64,000 nucleotides of DNA, taken from the NCBI RefSeq assembly GCF_036013975.1, contig NZ_CP107904.1:496001-560000 (forward strand), given 5' to 3'. Below, in pieces: positions 9,701-20,013 of the stretch. Each line of letters opens with the position of its first letter. The stretch's first letter is position 1. The stretch is from Kitasatospora sp. NBC_00458 (GTDB lineage: Bacteria > Actinomycetota > Actinomycetes > Streptomycetales > Streptomycetaceae). The notes beneath the pieces were generated by a model that had not been told where the DNA came from, searched no databases, and was given only the letters and a program-made list of their open reading frames with translations. Position numbers and translations under genes: made by a program.

Positions 9701-12700
9701 GGCCAGTTCACCGTAGGTCAGCGACCGCGTGGTGCCGTCGAGAGCGCACTGGGTGACGGCGGTGGCGGCCGGGTCCCGCTCCGCCGCGGCGTCGAAAAGG
9801 CCGCCCAGGGTGGCGGGGGTGATCCGCGCCGGGCTCCGGCTCCCCTCCGCCACCAGCTCGCCGACCGGGGCGTCCGGCCGGGTGAGCAGGCCGGTGAGGG
9901 TGCGCGTGAACCGGCGCAGGAGGTCCTGGGCCCCGGCCTCCCGCAGCAGGCCGGCGTCGTGGATCAGGGTGAAGCGCGGGCTCCCGTCGAGGGTGCGCTC
10001 CGCGACCAGGGTCAGCGGGTAGTGCGGGGCGCCCTCGTTGACGATGCCGGTGACGGCGAGCGTGTCGCCGGGCCTGCGCAGGGCGGCGACGTCGGTCGCG
10101 ACGTCGAACACCACCAGGGTGTCGAAGAGGGTGCCGAATCCGGCCCGGCGGCCGATCCGGGCCAGCGAGACGTGCTGGTGCGGCAGGACCGCGCCCTGGT
10201 GTGCGCGCACCGAGGACAGCAGTTCGCGCGCGGTGCTGCCGGCGGTCCACCGGGCCCGCAGCGGAACGGTGTTGATGAACAGGCCGACCATGTCCGCGAT
10301 GCCGGGCACGTCCGCGTCGCGGCCGGAGACGGTCGAGCCGAACACCACGTCCCCGGAGTCCCCGGTCCGCAGGATGCCGCCCAGGGTCAGCGCCCAGGCG
10401 CTGTGCACGGCCACGCTCAGCGTCACACCGGCCGCCCGGGCGGCCGCGTCGAGGTCGCCGCCCGGCTCCACGGAGGTGTCGGCGAACCGGCCGGACGGGG
10501 TGTGCTCCCCGGCCACCAGCGAGGGGCCGGGGAGTCCGGCGAGCTCGGCGTCCCACACGCGGTCGCTCTCGTCGGTGTCGCGCCCGGCGAGCCAGCCGAC
10601 GTAGTCGGGGAAGCCGCCCGCCGGGTACCCGGTCCCCGGCGCGTGGTACTCGGCGAGCAGCGCGCGCAGCATCGGCGGCACCGACCAGCCGTCGGCGATG
10701 ATGTGGTGCACGGTCTGCACCAGGACGTTCCGGCCGGCCTCCGGGTCGCGGAACAGCGTGAACCGCATGAGCGGGCCGGTGGCCAGGTCGAACCCGGCCC
10801 GGCGGTCCCGCTCGGCGTGCTCGCGGATCTCCTCGTCGGTGACGCCGGGCCGGTCGACCGTGGTGAACGGCGCCCGCGTGCCGCTCTCCAGGACGGCGAC
10901 GATCCGGCCGTCGGCGAGGGCCGCGCACCGGGCGGCCAGGTTCGGGTACAGGGTGAGCAGCCGGGTCGCCGCCGCCGCGAGCCGGTCGGCGTCGGGCTCG
11001 CCCTCCAGCGTCAGCACCTGCTGTTCGACGTAGCTGCCCGCGGAGTCGTCGTCGAAGACCGAGTGGAAGTACAGCCCCTCCTGGAGCGGGGTCAGCGGCA
11101 GAACGTCCCGCAGGTCGGGGCCGTCCAGGGCGTCGACGTCGGCCTGGGTCAGCCGCGCCAGCGGGAAGTCGCTCGGCGAGTGGCCGCCACGGTCGAGTGC
11201 GGCGAGCCCGGCGAGGGCGTCCAGGAAGTAGCCGCCGAGCGCCTCGACGTCCTCGTCCTCCAGCACCCCGTCAGGCCAGGAGACGGTGGTGGCCAGCTCG
11301 TACCCGCCGCCGGCGGCGGGTTCGGCGATCGCGTTGAACTCCAGGACGCGCGGCAGGCGCATCCCGGGGTCGCGCCGCTCGCCCAGCTGCCCGGTGGTCC
11401 CGGCGAGCCGCCAGTCCCCGGAGGCGCCCGCGTCGAAGCGGCCCAGGTAGTTGAACAGGACCTGCGGTGCGGGGGCGGTGGGCGGGGAGCCGGCCAGGTA
11501 CCGCAGGGCGCCGTAGGAGACGCCGTTGCCCGGGACGCGGGCGAGGTCCTCCTTGACGGCCTTGAGCGCGGCGGCGAGGTACCCGGGGTCGGTGAAGTCG
11601 ACCGCCGCGCCCGTGGCACCCGGGTCGCCCGCGACACCCGCGACACCCGCGACACCTGCGACACCTGCGACACCTGCGGCACCCGGGTCGCCCGGGTCGC
11701 CCGGGTCGACGGTCACCGGGAAGAGGGTGGTGAACCAGCCGACGGTCCGTGAGAGGTCCGGCTCGGTGCCGGTGGCGCCCGCCACGTGGCGCCCCTCGCG
11801 TCCGTGGCCCTCCAGCTCGATGTGCGCGAAGGTCTGGTCCTGGCCGTGGTCGCGGCGGCGGCGGGCGAGGGCGACGGCGAGCGCGGTCAGCAGCACGTCG
11901 TTGACGCGCGCGTGGAACCTCGCCGGGACCTCGCCCAGCAGCGCGGCCGTGGGGCCGGGGCCGACCGTGAAGGTCCGGTGCCGCTCCCGCTCGACCGTGT
12001 CGGCCGCGGACAGCGCCCGCCGGCCCAGCGGCGCGTCCGGTCCCGGCAGGGGGCGTCGGTAGCAGGCGCGGTCCGCGTCGAACGCCGCGCCCTCCAGCAG
12101 CTGCGTCCAGCGCCGGAACGACGTGCCCACCGCGGGCAGGTCGATCGCCGCGCCCGCGGAGCACTGGCGCCACGCGGTGGCCAGGTCCTCCATCAGGACG
12201 CGCCACGACACCCCGTCGATCACCACGTGGTGGACGACGACGACCAGTTGGCGCGCCCCGCGGCGCCAGACGGCCCGCAGCATCACGCCGCCGTCCGGGT
12301 CCAGCGCCCCGGTGGCGAGGGCCACGCACTCGTCGAGCGGCCGGTCGCTCTCCTGCCAGCCGGCCGCCGTCCCGTCGTCCTCCGGCACGTCGAAGCCCCA
12401 GCGGTCGCCGCGGACCAGCCGGGCGCGCAGCATGTCGTGCCGGGCCACCACGGCGGTGAGCACGGCGTCGAGGGTGTCGGCGGTGAGCCCGGCCGGGGTG
12501 TTCAGCACGACCGACTGGACGAAGCCGTCGACGGCGTCCGTGGTCTCGCCGAGCCACCGGAGGACGGGCGACCCGGTGACGGGGCCGGTGGCGACGTCGT
12601 CGCGGTCGGCCCGCGCCACGCCGTCGCGGCCCGCCACCGCCGCCAGTGCCCCCAGCACGCTGTTGGCGAAGACCTGCCCCGCGGTCACGTGGAGGCCCGC

Positions 12701-14779
12701 CTCGCGCAGCGCGCTCAGCAGCGAGATCGCGAGGATGCTGTCGCCGCCGAGCTGGAAGAAGTCCTGGTCGACGCCGACCTCCTCCAGTCGCAGCACCGCC
12801 GCGGCGGCCGCGCACACGGCCCGCTCCTCCTCGGTGGAGGGCCGCACGGACGGGACCGTCACGATCTCGGGCTCGGGCAGGGCGCGCCGGTCCAGCTTGC
12901 CGTTCGCCGTCAGCGGGAACTCCCGCAGCACGACGACGTGGGCGGGCACCATGTACTCCACCATGTGCCCGGCGGCCCAGGCCCTGACCTCGTCGGCCCG
13001 CAGGTCCCCGCCGGCGGCCGGGATCACGTACCCGACCAGGTAGGTGCCGCCCGCGCTGTTGGTCCTCGCGACGACGCAGGTGTGCCGGACCCCGGGGTGC
13101 TCGGCGAGACCGGCCTCGACGTCCTCCAGTTCGAGCCTCATGCCGCGGATCTTGACCTGGTTGTCGACCCGGCCCAGGAAGTCCAGCGATCCGTCCGGGA
13201 CGAACCGGGCGAGGTCGCCGGTGCGGTACAGCCGCGACCCGTCGCGGGCGAAGGGGTTGGCGACGAACCGGGAGGCGGTCAGGGCGGGCGCGCCCGCGTA
13301 CCCGCGGCCCAGCAGCAGGCCGCCCACGTAGAGTTCGCCGCCGACCCCGACCGGGACGGGGCGCAGCTCGTCGTCCAGGACGTACAGCTGGGTGTTGGGG
13401 TTGGCCCGGCCGATCGAGGTCGACAGGCGTTCCGCCTCGCCCCGGTAGACGACGTGGGAGACGCCGATGGTGGTCTCGGCCGGTCCGTAGCCGTGGTACA
13501 TCGGGATGCCGAGCCGACTGCGGAACCGCTCGTACAACTCCGGGGTGAGCACCTCGCCGCCGCACCAGACGTGCCGCAGGCTGTCGAGCCGCGCGGAGTC
13601 GCCGGCGATCTCCAGCAGGACGTCCAGCATGGACGACACCAGGTAGGTGAAGGTGACGCGCTGCTCGGCGATCACGCCCAGCATGTGGTGCGGGTCGCGC
13701 TCGCCGCCCGGCCGCAGGACCACCAGCCGGGCGCCGCAGACCAGCGGCAGGAAGACCTCGTTGACGGATATGTCGAAGGACAGCGGCGCTTTGAAGAGCG
13801 AGGCGTCGTCGTGGCCGAAGCCCAGGACCTCGTCCACCTGCCACAGCAGGCGCTCGCTGATCGCCTCGTGACGGATCATCGCGCCCTTGGGCCGGCCGGT
13901 CGAGCCGGAGGTGAAGATCACGTAGGCGAGGGAGTCGCCGTGCACGGTGACCCCGGTGTCCTCGACGGGGTGGGCACCGTACGCCCAGTCGCCGAGGTCG
14001 ACGGCGGCGGCGGGCGGTTCGGCGGGGTCGTGCCGACCGGTGGCGTTGAGCTGCAGCACGACCCGGGCGTCCTCGACGACGACGGCGCGGCGCTCGGCGG
14101 GCCACTGCGGGTCGAGCGGCACGAACGCGCAGCCGGCCTGGAGCACGCCGAGCAGGCCGACCACCAGGTCGGCCGAGCGGGCCAGTGAGACGCCGACGAC
14201 CTGCTCGGCGGTGAGCCCGCGTGCGATCAGGTGGTGGGCCAGCTGGGACGACAGCTCCGCCGTCTCGCGGTAGGTCAGCGACCGGTGTTCGTCGACGACG
14301 GCGACCGCGTCCGGCCTGAGCCGGGCCTGTTCGCGGAACAGCTCCACGACGGTCGGCCGGATCCGGTCCGCCCCGGTGTCGTTCCACTCGGCCAGGGTCC
14401 TGAGCCGGTCCGCCACGTCGGACGGGCCGATGGTGCCGACGGGCCGGTCCGGGAAGTCCGCCAGGTCGTCCAGCGCGCGTTGCGCCCCGGCGGGCAGCAG
14501 GCCTTCGGGGGCGGTGATGCGCAGCCCGTCCGGGGCGGCCGCGCCGACCTGCCAGCCCTTCGGCGCGCCGCCGCCCCCGTCGACCCAGGCGAGGACGTCG
14601 GCGAAGCGGGTGGCGGGGAGGAGGTCGAGGCCGTCCGGGCTCCGGCCGGTCGCCCAGTACGACAGTCCGACGGCGCACGACTCGGCGATGGTCCGGTCGG
14701 AGAAGCCGCCGGAGCGGCGGCGTACACCGGCGAGGCGCGCGGGGGACAACTGCAGGGGACGAGCGCTCGGTTCCGTCAT
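3692..14779 (-). CDS. cchH: Coelichelin-type nonribosomal peptide synthetase, three modules
   Basis: This 3695-residue synthetase has the order A1 (140-640), T1 (FFQLGGDSI near 676), E1 (HHVVIDG near 850), C2 (HHIIADG near 1360), A2 (1660-2160), T2 (FFVGGGDSI near 2211), E2 (HHLAVDA near 2393), C3 (about 2705-3135), A3 (about 3150-3590), T3 (LSLGGHSM near 3653). There is no thioesterase domain. Specificity residues aligned to GrsA read DINYWGGIGK, DFWNIGMVHK and DMENLGLINK, which I know as codes for formyl-hydroxyornithine, threonine and hydroxyornithine. Three modules for a tetrapeptide imply that module 1 works twice, as proposed for S. coelicolor. C3 has an unusual His motif (HLLLWDG). Low-complexity Ala-Thr and Gly-Val-Ala runs interrupt E2 and E1. 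The ATG at 14779 follows GAAAGGA and an iron box. Confidence 0.93.
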   Translation of the reverse strand: MTEPSARPLQLSPARLAGVRRRSGGFSDRTIAESCAVGLSYWATGRSPDGLDLLPATRFADVLAWVDGGGGAPKGWQVGAAAPDGLRITAPEGLLPAGAQRALDDLADFPDRPVGTIGPSDVADRLRTLAEWNDTGADRIRPTVVELFREQARLRPDAVAVVDEHRSLTYRETAELSSQLAHHLIARGLTAEQVVGVSLARSADLVVGLLGVLQAGCAFVPLDPQWPAERRAVVVEDARVVLQLNATGRHDPAEPPAAAVDLGDWAYGAHPVEDTGVTVHGDSLAYVIFTSGSTGRPKGAMIRHEAISERLLWQVDEVLGFGHDDASLFKAPLSFDISVNEVFLPLVCGARLVVLRPGGERDPHHMLGVIAEQRVTFTYLVSSMLDVLLEIAGDSARLDSLRHVWCGGEVLTPELYERFRSRLGIPMYHGYGPAETTIGVSHVVYRGEAERLSTSIGRANPNTQLYVLDDELRPVPVGVGGELYVGGLLLGRGYAGAPALTASRFVANPFARDGSRLYRTGDLARFVPDGSLDFLGRVDNQVKIRGMRLELEDVEAGLAEHPGVRHTCVVARTNSAGGTYLVGYVIPAAGGDLRADEVRAWAAGHMVEYMVPAHVVVLREFPLTANGKLDRRALPEPEIVTVPSVRPSTEEERAVCAAAAAVLRLEEVGVDQDFFQLGGDSILAISLLSALREAGLHVTAGQVFANSVLGALAAVAGRDGVARADRDDVATGPVTGSPVLRWLGETTDAVDGFVQSVVLNTPAGLTADTLDAVLTAVVARHDMLRARLVRGDRWGFDVPEDDGTAAGWQESDRPLDECVALATGALDPDGGVMLRAVWRRGARQLVVVVHHVVIDGVSWRVLMEDLATAWRQCSAGAAIDLPAVGTSFRRWTQLLEGAAFDADRACYRRPLPGPDAPLGRRALSAADTVERERHRTFTVGPGPTAALLGEVPARFHARVNDVLLTALAVALARRRRDHGQDQTFAHIELEGHGREGRHVAGATGTEPDLSRTVGWFTTLFPVTVDPGDPGDPGAAGVAGVAGVAGVAGVAGDPGATGAAVDFTDPGYLAAALKAVKEDLARVPGNGVSYGALRYLAGSPPTAPAPQVLFNYLGRFDAGASGDWRLAGTTGQLGERRDPGMRLPRVLEFNAIAEPAAGGGYELATTVSWPDGVLEDEDVEALGGYFLDALAGLAALDRGGHSPSDFPLARLTQADVDALDGPDLRDVLPLTPLQEGLYFHSVFDDDSAGSYVEQQVLTLEGEPDADRLAAAATRLLTLYPNLAARCAALADGRIVAVLESGTRAPFTTVDRPGVTDEEIREHAERDRRAGFDLATGPLMRFTLFRDPEAGRNVLVQTVHHIIADGWSVPPMLRALLAEYHAPGTGYPAGGFPDYVGWLAGRDTDESDRVWDAELAGLPGPSLVAGEHTPSGRFADTSVEPGGDLDAAARAAGVTLSVAVHSAWALTLGGILRTGDSGDVVFGSTVSGRDADVPGIADMVGLFINTVPLRARWTAGSTARELLSSVRAHQGAVLPHQHVSLARIGRRAGFGTLFDTLVVFDVATDVAALRRPGDTLAVTGIVNEGAPHYPLTLVAERTLDGSPRFTLIHDAGLLREAGAQDLLRRFTRTLTGLLTRPDAPVGELVAEGSRSPARITPATLGGLFDAAAERDPAATAVTQCALDGTTRSLTYGELARAKDELAATLRAAGVRPGRLVAVAVPRTVEQVVALVAVVSAGGAYVPLDTAYPDDRLEYVLADAAPQVVLVGPGQRERFTALLDRAGVRARVLVQGEAPPQDAAQDAAQAAGQAAVPAADWHDPAYVIYTSGSTGRPKGVVVPHSGVVALLANTRPEMDFGPSDVWVQFHSYSFDFAVWELWGALVHGGELLVPDYGLTRSPVDFHRLVRERGVTVLNQTPSAFHRFAEADRHAGAPLTALRRVIFGGEALDLGRLRGWVERHGTASPELVNMYGITETTVHVTHRVLDDDDFAPGRDLAGGASPVGRPVPGLVAHLLDERLRPVPPGRVGAIYVAGDQVSLGYLGRPGLTAGRFVANPFGAPGERMYHTGDLARRGLDGGLEFTGRADDQVQLKGFRIEPGEVESALRELEGVVDAAVTVADTGDHLVAHLVGRVSGDPAALLAAKLPAHMVPGRFLSVDALPLTVNGKLDRRALIARAAQDDTPAAVTGTALSSLVGIFADTLNDPGTHADTDFFVGGGDSIVAITVVNRARALGLRIAPRDVFLRRTPRALAELVATRAPQPPQSAPAPARRADGPVPPTPIMLRRRELGGSLARFAQARTLEPPAGTTPADVERAATALLAAHPALRMRLDTGHGVWTLRTGPARAAAVVTADTADPSAAADEAAGRLDPGTGDLVAFTRLAATGTLVITVHHLAVDAVSWLILLDDLAAALRGEPLAPATTSYAEYAEALTLRAATATATATATATETETETVTGDLGHWADTLQAPPLLPAPGALRDTTAVLAPATSDRVTRTAPAALGVALTELLCGALRTALTEVQAVPTDLAVDLERHGRVPAAEHHDYTRTVGWFTAIAPVRLTAHTDPVAAARELAERQPDEAGHLGYGLLRYLNPQTAPLLTGRPQVLFNYLGRGDESRAPHITGAEQGSPYAVEVNAWTDAATGSLHAVFTLAEEIPDAITDHWLRALEAVADAAEAAERTAPVTPLQRGLYFQAQLAGPAGHYVAQSYFAFDRRLDTDALAEAMASVTARHPVVGAGFSTDDDGDPVQVLGAGRRIGVRTVELSTDAEVDDLRARDRATGFDPAEPPLVRLTVVRRPDGRDGLLLSYHLLLWDGWSREIVLRDLFAAYEAVLAGERPDTRPAAPGFEDHARALAARDLAASERFWAEHLAGLPGPTLLAGPAPSLSEGLPPVLVHTLSAERSERLRDAARAHGVTLNSVLTGAFGLLLGARTGRSDAVFGVTVSGREGEGLSEVVGVLLNTVPMWTRARPGDSVRDYLSAVQAARVEAMEHEHLGLGEIQRAGGHDALFDNLFVLQNFLDLDAFAEMNARHGITAVQADDSTHYPFTWVVTPGDRLTVKLEHRHGDAAAARRLLDDYLDVLDGLAGSTGPVGALPGLGPVPGPAVRTGIGTDTVVDRFDLAADRTPERTALVSHGTSLTFAELRDRSRALAGVLAARGIGPERTVGLAVPRSPDSIVALFAVLRTGAAYVPLELDHPDERIAAIVADARPDVVLTVGAVSRRLTGDLIEVDGPLPDAAPFTTFAPGDPQRLRHPAYVIYTSGSTGRPKGVVTEYAGLTNMLVNHRRRIFEPVLAQHGHRTFRIAHTVSFAFDMSWEELLWLADGHEVHVCDEELRRDAPALVEYCREHGIDVVNVTPTYAQQLVAEGLLDDPDRRPALVLLGGEAVTPTLWRRLAGTSGTVGYNLYGPTEYTINTLGVGTFECQDPVVGVAIDNTEVYVLDPWLRPLPDGVPGELYVSGVGIARGYLGQPARTAERFVANPFGEPGGRMYRTGDLVLRRPDGNLAYLGRTDQQVKIRGHRVEPGEVEAAFTAHPAVRFAAAVAQPDPQADGAHRLAAYLVLDGAELAAVAAEVGAGLPDFLRPTHYAQVDGIPLTVNGKADTKALPEPKPLGALTTSGERGPETETEAVVCEYFAETLDLDDDEVSAVGDFLSLGGHSMLAVRLVGLLRREFGPVITIRDLLTLRTPEAIARHLDDNS
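7430..7483. repeat. Nine tandem 6-bp units inside the cchH E2 region
   Basis: Three GGTCTC units are followed by six GGTGGC units, giving nine in-frame hexamers. On the coding strand they encode an alternating Ala-Thr then Glu-Thr run in the E2 domain. The hexamer period preserves frame, so copy number can change without breaking the NRPS. Confidence 0.85.
11631..11702. repeat. Eight tandem 9-bp units inside the cchH E1 region
   Basis: Six near-identical GCGACACCC-type 9-mers are followed by two GGGTCGCCC units. They encode repeated Gly-Val-Ala and Gly-Asp-Pro tripeptides, inserted between the [12 protein letters not shown] motif and the rest of E1. Confidence 0.85.
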
Positions 14780-14806
14780 CGAAGACTCGACATCCTTTCA
14801 GGGAAC

Positions 14807-14825
14807 TAAGGCGAGCCTGACCTAA
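14807..14825. promoter_or_regulatory. Iron box upstream of cchH
   Basis: On the cchH strand the 19-mer reads TTAGGTCAGGCTCGCCTTA, close to the DmdR/IdeR consensus. It overlaps the cchG stop codon and lies 28 bp before the cchH start. Transcription of cchHI can therefore be repressed separately from the upstream genes. Confidence 0.85.
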
Positions 14826-16729
14826 GTGATGCTTCCCCGGTCCTCGCCTCTCCAGGCCCGCCAGAGCCGCGCGTAGCGGCCGCCCAGGGCCACCAACTCC
14901 CCGTGCGTGCCCTGCTCCACGACGCGCCCCGCGTCCAGCACGGCGATCCGGTCGGCCGCCATCGCCTGGGTCAGCCGGTGGGCCACGAACAGCGTGGTCC
15001 GACCGGCGCAGGCGGCCTGGACGGCCCGCTCCAGCTCGGCGGCGCCCTCGCTGCCCGCCTCCGCGGTCGACTCGTCGAGCACCACCACCGGCGCCCGGCC
15101 CAGCACCAGCCGGGCCAGGGCGACATGGGCGACCTTGGTGCCGTCCAGCCGCTCACCGCCCTCGCCGACCGCCGTGTACAGCCCGTCGGGCAGCGCCTCG
15201 ACCCACTCCCCGGCGCCCACCGTGCGCAGCGCGGCCGCCAATTCGGCGTCGGTGGCCCCCGGCGCGGCCAGCCGCAGGTCGTCGGCGAGCGGCCCGGAGA
15301 ACACGTGCGTCTCCTGGGTCAGGAAGCTCACCAGCGCCCTCGCCCCGACCTCGTCCAGATCGGCGAGGTCGGCCGGTCCGACGCGCACCGAGCCGGACTG
15401 CGGGGACTCGATGCCCGCGACGAGCGCGGCCAGGGTCGTCTTGCCGGCGCCCGTCGCGCCCACCAGGGCCAGCGAACCCCCCGCCGGGATCACCAGGCTG
15501 ACGTCCCGCAGGACCGGCTCCTCCGCACCCGGGTAGGTGAACGTCAGCCCCTCCACCGTCACCGGGTACGCCGTACCGTCCCGCCGTGCGGCGGTCGGCG
15601 CGGTGGTGGTCTGCGCGGTGGTGGTCGGCGCGGTGCCGTCCTGCGCCGTGCCGTCCTGCGCCGTACCGTCCGGCCGCGTGCCGTCCGGCGCCGTGGCGGT
15701 CGGGTCGCCCACCAGCCGCTCCGCCGTGGACTCCGTCAGCACCCCGACCAGCCGGGTCAGGCTCGCGCCCGACTTCTGCGCCTCGTCGAAGGTGAACATG
15801 ATGGCGCCCAGCGGCGTGAACAGGCGGTGGAACACCAGCGGGGCCGCCGACACGTCACCGAGGCTGGCGGAGCCGGTCTCCAGCAGGGCGTAGCCCACCA
15901 CGAGGATCAGGACCAGGCCGATGAACTCCGCGCGGTTCTCCCTGCCGACGAACCGGCCGAAGAAGCGGAACACCTCGATGCCGTAGTCCCGCACCCGCTG
16001 CGAGTCGTCGGCGACCCGGCCGCGGAACTTCTCCTCCAGGCGGTAGGCCCGCACCGTCTCGATGCCGTTCAGACCGCTGATCAGTGCCTGCGCGCGGTCG
16101 GCCTGGGCGGCCCGCTGCTTCCGGTAGAGCGGCGCGGACCGGGGAAGGTACCAGCGCAGCGCCAGGGCGTACGCGGGCAGCGCGCACGCCCCCGCCAGGC
16201 CGAGCCGCCAGTCGAGCCCGAACATGCCGATGGTGGCGACGGCCACCAGCACGCCGGCGGAGAACACCGTGGGGATGGCCGAGCGGATGCCCCTGGACAG
16301 GAGGGCGACGTCGTCGCCGACCCGGGACAGGACGTCGCCGCGGCCCACCTGTTCGACCCGGGCGACCGGCATGCCCAGCACGGCCCGGACGGCGCCCTCG
16401 CGCAGGTGCGCGAGCAGGTCGGCGCCCAGACGCCCGATCAGGTAGGTCGACAGCGCGGTGGCCGCCGCACCGAGCAGTGCGGCGACCACCATCAGCGCGC
16501 CGACGGAGACCAGGGCCGAACGCGGCTCGCCCCCGGCCACGCCGTCGACCACGCGGCCGAGCAGGAGCACCGGGAGCATCTGGAGCGCCGCCCCGGCCAC
16601 CGTGCTGACCACGGTGGCCGCCGTCAGCCACGGCGTGGCGCGGCAGTGGGCCGCGACCCAGCGGGCCGCCTCGCGGCCGCTCGTCGTGCGCAGGGCGGCC
16701 GGGGCGACGCGTGTCTCCGTGGTGCTCAC
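14822..16729 (-). CDS. cchG: ABC exporter half with canonical Walker motifs (CchG-like)
   Basis: This 635-residue protein has a six-segment membrane domain (about 30-330), a low-complexity Asp-Gly-Thr/Thr-Ala linker (about 345-390) and a nucleotide-binding domain. Walker A is canonical (GATGAGKTT near residue 425) and Walker B has the catalytic glutamate (VVVLDEST near 545). The signature between them reads LDGTKVAHVALARL instead of LSGGQ. This complements CchI, so the pair would form one competent and one dead ATP site, as in other heterodimeric exporters. The GTG start at 16729 has GAGAGGA upstream. The likely role is siderophore export; no iron box was found in the 107 bp before it, so it may be read from the cchF promoter. 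Confidence 0.85.
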   Translation of the reverse strand: MSTTETRVAPAALRTTSGREAARWVAAHCRATPWLTAATVVSTVAGAALQMLPVLLLGRVVDGVAGGEPRSALVSVGALMVVAALLGAAATALSTYLIGRLGADLLAHLREGAVRAVLGMPVARVEQVGRGDVLSRVGDDVALLSRGIRSAIPTVFSAGVLVAVATIGMFGLDWRLGLAGACALPAYALALRWYLPRSAPLYRKQRAAQADRAQALISGLNGIETVRAYRLEEKFRGRVADDSQRVRDYGIEVFRFFGRFVGRENRAEFIGLVLILVVGYALLETGSASLGDVSAAPLVFHRLFTPLGAIMFTFDEAQKSGASLTRLVGVLTESTAERLVGDPTATAPDGTRPDGTAQDGTAQDGTAPTTTAQTTTAPTAARRDGTAYPVTVEGLTFTYPGAEEPVLRDVSLVIPAGGSLALVGATGAGKTTLAALVAGIESPQSGSVRVGPADLADLDEVGARALVSFLTQETHVFSGPLADDLRLAAPGATDAELAAALRTVGAGEWVEALPDGLYTAVGEGGERLDGTKVAHVALARLVLGRAPVVVLDESTAEAGSEGAAELERAVQAACAGRTTLFVAHRLTQAMAADRIAVLDAGRVVEQGTHGELVALGGRYARLWRAWRGEDRGSIT

Positions 16730-16836
16730 ACCTGGGTCCTCTCTTTCGGATCAGTGCGCGGCGTGATCCGGGGAAGCGGACCCGGGCCCGTCTCCCGGCC
16801 CCCGCCCGGATCCGGCAGGGCCCCTGGGAACGGCCC

Positions 16837-17892
16837 CTAGCCGACCGACTTGACGAGCTCGTCGATGGCGAACGGCAGGGAGAGCAGGGTCGCCTGCGAC
16901 ATCGCCGCCCCGACCGCCGGACCCTCACTGTCCAGCAGGTACGACACCTTGCCGGCCTTCGACACCTTCAGGTTGGTGAAGAGGTCGAACTTCTTCAGCG
17001 CGTCCGTGTCGGCCTTGTCGTTGATGACGAAGACGCGGTCGACGTCGACGAGGTCCATGCGCTCCGGGGAGAGCTGCGTGGAGAACCCGCTCCCCGCGAT
17101 CCTGTCGATCTCGGTCTGGCCCTTGAAGCCCATCCCGGTGAGGAGCTGCCCGCGCACGTCGGTGGTGGTGAAGGGCGTGACCGAGTCCTTGTACCAGGAG
17201 AGCGCGACGGCGGTCTGGCCGGCGAACTCCGGGTGAGCCGTCTTGACCGCGGCGAGCTTGTCCTGGATGCCCTGGACCAGCTGCTTGCCCTCGTCGGCCT
17301 TGCCCAGCGCCTTGGCGATGTGGAGGGCGTTGTCCTGCCACGGAGCGCTGAACGGCTCCTTCTCGGCCTTCGTGCGGCCGACCGTCGGCGCGATCTTGGA
17401 GAGCTTGTCGTAGGCGGCCTGGTCGATCTCGGAGTAGACCGCGATGATCAGGTCGGGCCGCAGGGCGGCGATCTTCTCGAAGTTGGGGCCGGCGTCGCCG
17501 TTGTTCAGCACGACCTCGGGACGGGCGTCGCCCCACTTGTCCTTCACCCAGGGCCACTGCGTGTTGATGTCGGGGCTCTGGCCCGCCGGGTTCGGGTACT
17601 GGTCGACCATGCCGACCGGCTTGACGCCGAACGCGAGGATGGTCTGGTCGTCGGTGTAGCCGACGGACACGACCCGCTTGGGGGCCTTGTCCACCTTGGT
17701 GGTTCCGAACGCGTGCTCGACGGTGACCGGGAACGCACCGGAGGCGGCCGGGGCACCGGCGGCGTCGCTCCCGCCCTTGGCCGCCGAGTCGGAGCCGCAC
17801 CCCGCGAGGAGGCCTGCGCCGAGGGCCGCGACGGACACCGCCGCCGCCAGCCGCCGCCAGGGCTTTGTGCGTGTCATTCGATCGAGGAGCAT
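16837..17892 (-). CDS. cchF: Ferric-siderophore substrate-binding lipoprotein
   Basis: This 351-residue FecB/FhuD-type periplasmic-binding-fold protein captures the ferric siderophore outside the cell and delivers it to CchC-CchD. The N-terminus has charged residues, a hydrophobic stretch and the lipobox LAGC with Cys32, so it should be lipidated and anchored. The ATG at 17892 is preferred because AAGGGA precedes it by 7 nt; a second ATG lies 5 codons in. An iron box ends about 70 bp upstream. The fold motifs RVVSVGYTDDQTILAFG and LRPDLIIAVYSEID are typical of class III binding proteins. Confidence 0.9.
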   Translation of the reverse strand: MLLDRMTRTKPWRRLAAAVSVAALGAGLLAGCGSDSAAKGGSDAAGAPAASGAFPVTVEHAFGTTKVDKAPKRVVSVGYTDDQTILAFGVKPVGMVDQYPNPAGQSPDINTQWPWVKDKWGDARPEVVLNNGDAGPNFEKIAALRPDLIIAVYSEIDQAAYDKLSKIAPTVGRTKAEKEPFSAPWQDNALHIAKALGKADEGKQLVQGIQDKLAAVKTAHPEFAGQTAVALSWYKDSVTPFTTTDVRGQLLTGMGFKGQTEIDRIAGSGFSTQLSPERMDLVDVDRVFVINDKADTDALKKFDLFTNLKVSKAGKVSYLLDSEGPAVGAAMSQATLLSLPFAIDELVKSVG

Positions 17893-17963
17893 CCGGGATC
17901 CCTTGCTGTCGCGCCACACTGCCGCCGCCCCGCATTAGGGCAGGCAACCTTACCTTGGGGCAA

Positions 17964-17982
17964 TGAGGTAAGCCTAGCCTAA
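17964..17982. promoter_or_regulatory. Iron box upstream of cchF
   Basis: TGAGGTAAGCCTAGCCTAA matches the inverse consensus TTAGGTGAGCCTAACCTAA at 16 of 19 positions. It overlaps the cchE stop codon and precedes cchF, so cchF has its own iron-controlled promoter. A weaker half-match lies at 17935-17953. Confidence 0.8.
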
Positions 17983-18911
17983 GTTGCAGGACTGACCTGC
18001 CGTCCCTTTCCGCCCCGGACATGGGTCCGGCCTATCGGCACGACGAGCGGCCGGTCGCCCACCGGGTCGTCGATCACCTCGGCGCGCAGGCCGAACGCCT
18101 CCAGCAGCAGCTCCGGGGTCACCACGTCGCGCGGATGACCCTGCGCCAGGACCGAACCCGCCTTCATCACGATCAGGTTGTCGCTGTAACGGGCCGCCAG
18201 GTTGAGGTCGTGCAGCACCATGACCACGGTGCACCCCGACTCGTGCAGGTCGTCCACCAGGTCGAGCACGTCGATCGCGTGCGCCAGGTCCAGATAGGTG
18301 GTGGGCTCGTCGAGCAGCAGCAGATCGGTGCCCTGAGCAAGCGTCATCGAGATCCACACGCGCTGCCGCTGGCCCCCGGAGAGCGCGTCCACGGGCCGGT
18401 CGGCCAGGTCGGACACCCCGGTCATGGCCAGCGCGTGCTCCACCACCGAGGCGTCGTCGGAGGACCACTGCCGCAGCCAGCTCTGGTGCGGATGCCGGCC
18501 CCGGGCCACCAGGTCGGCGACGGTCAGGCCCTCCGGGGCGACCGGCGACTGCGGCAGCAGGCCGAGCTTCTTCGCGACGTCCCTGGTCCTCAGCTTGGCG
18601 ATGTCGTCGCCGTCCAGCACCACCGCCCCCCGGGTCGGCTTGAGCAGCCGCGACAGGGTCCGCAGCAGGGTGGACTTCCCGCACCCGTTGGGGCCGATGA
18701 TCGTGGTCACCACCCCCGGAGGGATCGTGACGTCCAGTGCGTCGATGACCGTCCGGTCGCCGTACCCGACCGTGACGCCCCTGGCCGCGAGCCGCGGGAC
18801 GCCACCGGCTCCGGACCCCGCCCCGGATACGGTCCCGGGCGCGGGCCCGGGCTCCGCCCCGGCCCCGGAGCCGATCTCCGCCTCGGTTCCGACGATGTGC
18901 TCAGCGACCAT
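17979..18911 (-). CDS. cchE: Ferric-siderophore ABC importer ATPase
   Basis: This 310-residue FepC/FecE-type ATPase powers CchC-CchD. Walker A is GPNGCGKST (near residue 84), the signature is [13 protein letters not shown], Walker B is [12 protein letters not shown], and the switch histidine is in [14 protein letters not shown] Gly/Pro/Ala-rich N-terminal extension of about 35 residues precedes the ATPase fold. The ATG at 18911 has GAGGGAG a few bases upstream and an iron box 15 bp further back. Confidence 0.92.
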   Translation of the reverse strand: MVAEHIVGTEAEIGSGAGAEPGPAPGTVSGAGSGAGGVPRLAARGVTVGYGDRTVIDALDVTIPPGVVTTIIGPNGCGKSTLLRTLSRLLKPTRGAVVLDGDDIAKLRTRDVAKKLGLLPQSPVAPEGLTVADLVARGRHPHQSWLRQWSSDDASVVEHALAMTGVSDLADRPVDALSGGQRQRVWISMTLAQGTDLLLLDEPTTYLDLAHAIDVLDLVDDLHESGCTVVMVLHDLNLAARYSDNLIVMKAGSVLAQGHPRDVVTPELLLEAFGLRAEVIDDPVGDRPLVVPIGRTHVRGGKGRQVSPAT

Positions 18912-18925
18912 AGGGCTCCCTCTAT

Positions 18926-18944
18926 TTAGGCTTGCCTAACCTTT
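18926..18944. promoter_or_regulatory. Probable iron box upstream of cchE
   Basis: TTAGGCTTGCCTAACCTTT matches the inverse iron-box consensus at 14 of 19 positions, with a perfect GCCTAACCT half. It lies in the 40-bp gap between cchD and cchE. Confidence 0.7.
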
Positions 18945-18951
18945 CTACCAT

Positions 18952-20013
18952 CTAGCGGCGATTCGCCCGCACCAGGAGGTAGACGAGGAAGGGACCGCCG
19001 ATCGCGGCGGTGACCACGCCCACCGGCAGGGTGACCGGCAGCGCCGTCCGGGCGACCAGGTCCGAGCCGATCAGCAGCAGCGCGCCCACCGCGCCGGAGG
19101 CCACCACGGGCGGTGTCGGGTACCTCGTCAGACGCATCGCCACCTGAGGCGCCACCATGGCGACGAACGGCACCGGCCCCGCCGCGCTCACCGCGAAGCC
19201 GGCCAGGAGCACCGCGCACAGCAGCAGCACCGCCCGCACCAGCGCGTACCGGACCCCCAGCCCCGCGGCCACGTCGTCGCCGAAGTGCAGCGGCTTGAAC
19301 TGGAAGGCGACGCAGGCCACCACGGCCAGGACGGCCAGCGTGCCCCAGAGCGCCACCCACACCTCGTCCCACGAACGGTTGTCCAGCGAGCCGACCAGCC
19401 ACGCCTGGGCCCGGGCCACGTCCCTGATGTCGGCCGTGGCCAGCAGCCAGGTCGTGACCGCCTCCATCACGGCGCTCACCGAGATGCCGATGAGGATGAG
19501 CCGGAACCCGTCGACCCCCCGCCGCCACGCCAGGAAGTACACCAGCAGCCCCGTACCGAGACCGCCCGCGAGCGCCGCCCCCGAGAGGCCCACCGAGCTC
19601 ACGACCGCGGCGGCCGACCCGCCCGACACCGTCACCAGGAACACCGTCACCGCGCTGGCGCCCCCGGTGATCCCGAGGATGTCCGGGCTCGCCAGCGGAT
19701 TGCGGGCGATGGACTGGGTGAGCGCCCCGGACACCCCCAGGGCGGTCCCCACGACGAGACCGGCCAGCGCCCGCGGCATCCGCAGGTCCATGATCACGAA
19801 CTCGTCGACCCGCTCACCGGCGCCGAAGAGCGTCGCCACCACCTGCGGCAGGCCGATGGGGAAGTCCCCCACCCCGATGGACAGGCAGAACAGCAGGAAG
19901 GCCGCCGCCAGGAGCAGCAGCGTGACCAGCACGATCCTGGGCCGCCACACGAAGGACAGGCCGCCGAACCTCACGCCCGGCGCCGCCACCCGCTTCACCA
20001 CGGTCACGTTCAT
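18952..20013 (-). CDS. cchD: Ferric-siderophore importer permease (second FecCD subunit)
   Basis: This 353-residue FecCD-family permease has about nine to ten hydrophobic helices. Family motifs are visible: LRMPRALAGLVVGTALGVSGALTQSIARNPLASPDILG near residues 75-115, and GPVPFVAMVAPQVAMRLTR near the C-terminus, which contacts the ATPase. The ATG at 20013 overlaps the cchC stop as ATGA, so the two permeases are translationally coupled and should form the CchCD channel. Confidence 0.9.
   Translation of the reverse strand: MNVTVVKRVAAPGVRFGGLSFVWRPRIVLVTLLLLAAAFLLFCLSIGVGDFPIGLPQVVATLFGAGERVDEFVIMDLRMPRALAGLVVGTALGVSGALTQSIARNPLASPDILGITGGASAVTVFLVTVSGGSAAAVVSSVGLSGAALAGGLGTGLLVYFLAWRRGVDGFRLILIGISVSAVMEAVTTWLLATADIRDVARAQAWLVGSLDNRSWDEVWVALWGTLAVLAVVACVAFQFKPLHFGDDVAAGLGVRYALVRAVLLLCAVLLAGFAVSAAGPVPFVAMVAPQVAMRLTRYPTPPVVASGAVGALLLIGSDLVARTALPVTLPVGVVTAAIGGPFLVYLLVRANRR

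Noticed and set aside
3602..11752. A plus-strand open frame of 2716 codons opposite cchH
   Set aside because: It is a GC-skew shadow of the NRPS gene. The minus-strand frame has all NRPS motifs; the plus frame has none.
17935..17953. A possible second iron box before cchF (TTAGGGCAGGC...)
   Set aside because: The half-sites are spaced one base short and several core bases are wrong. Only the adjacent 17964 site is called.
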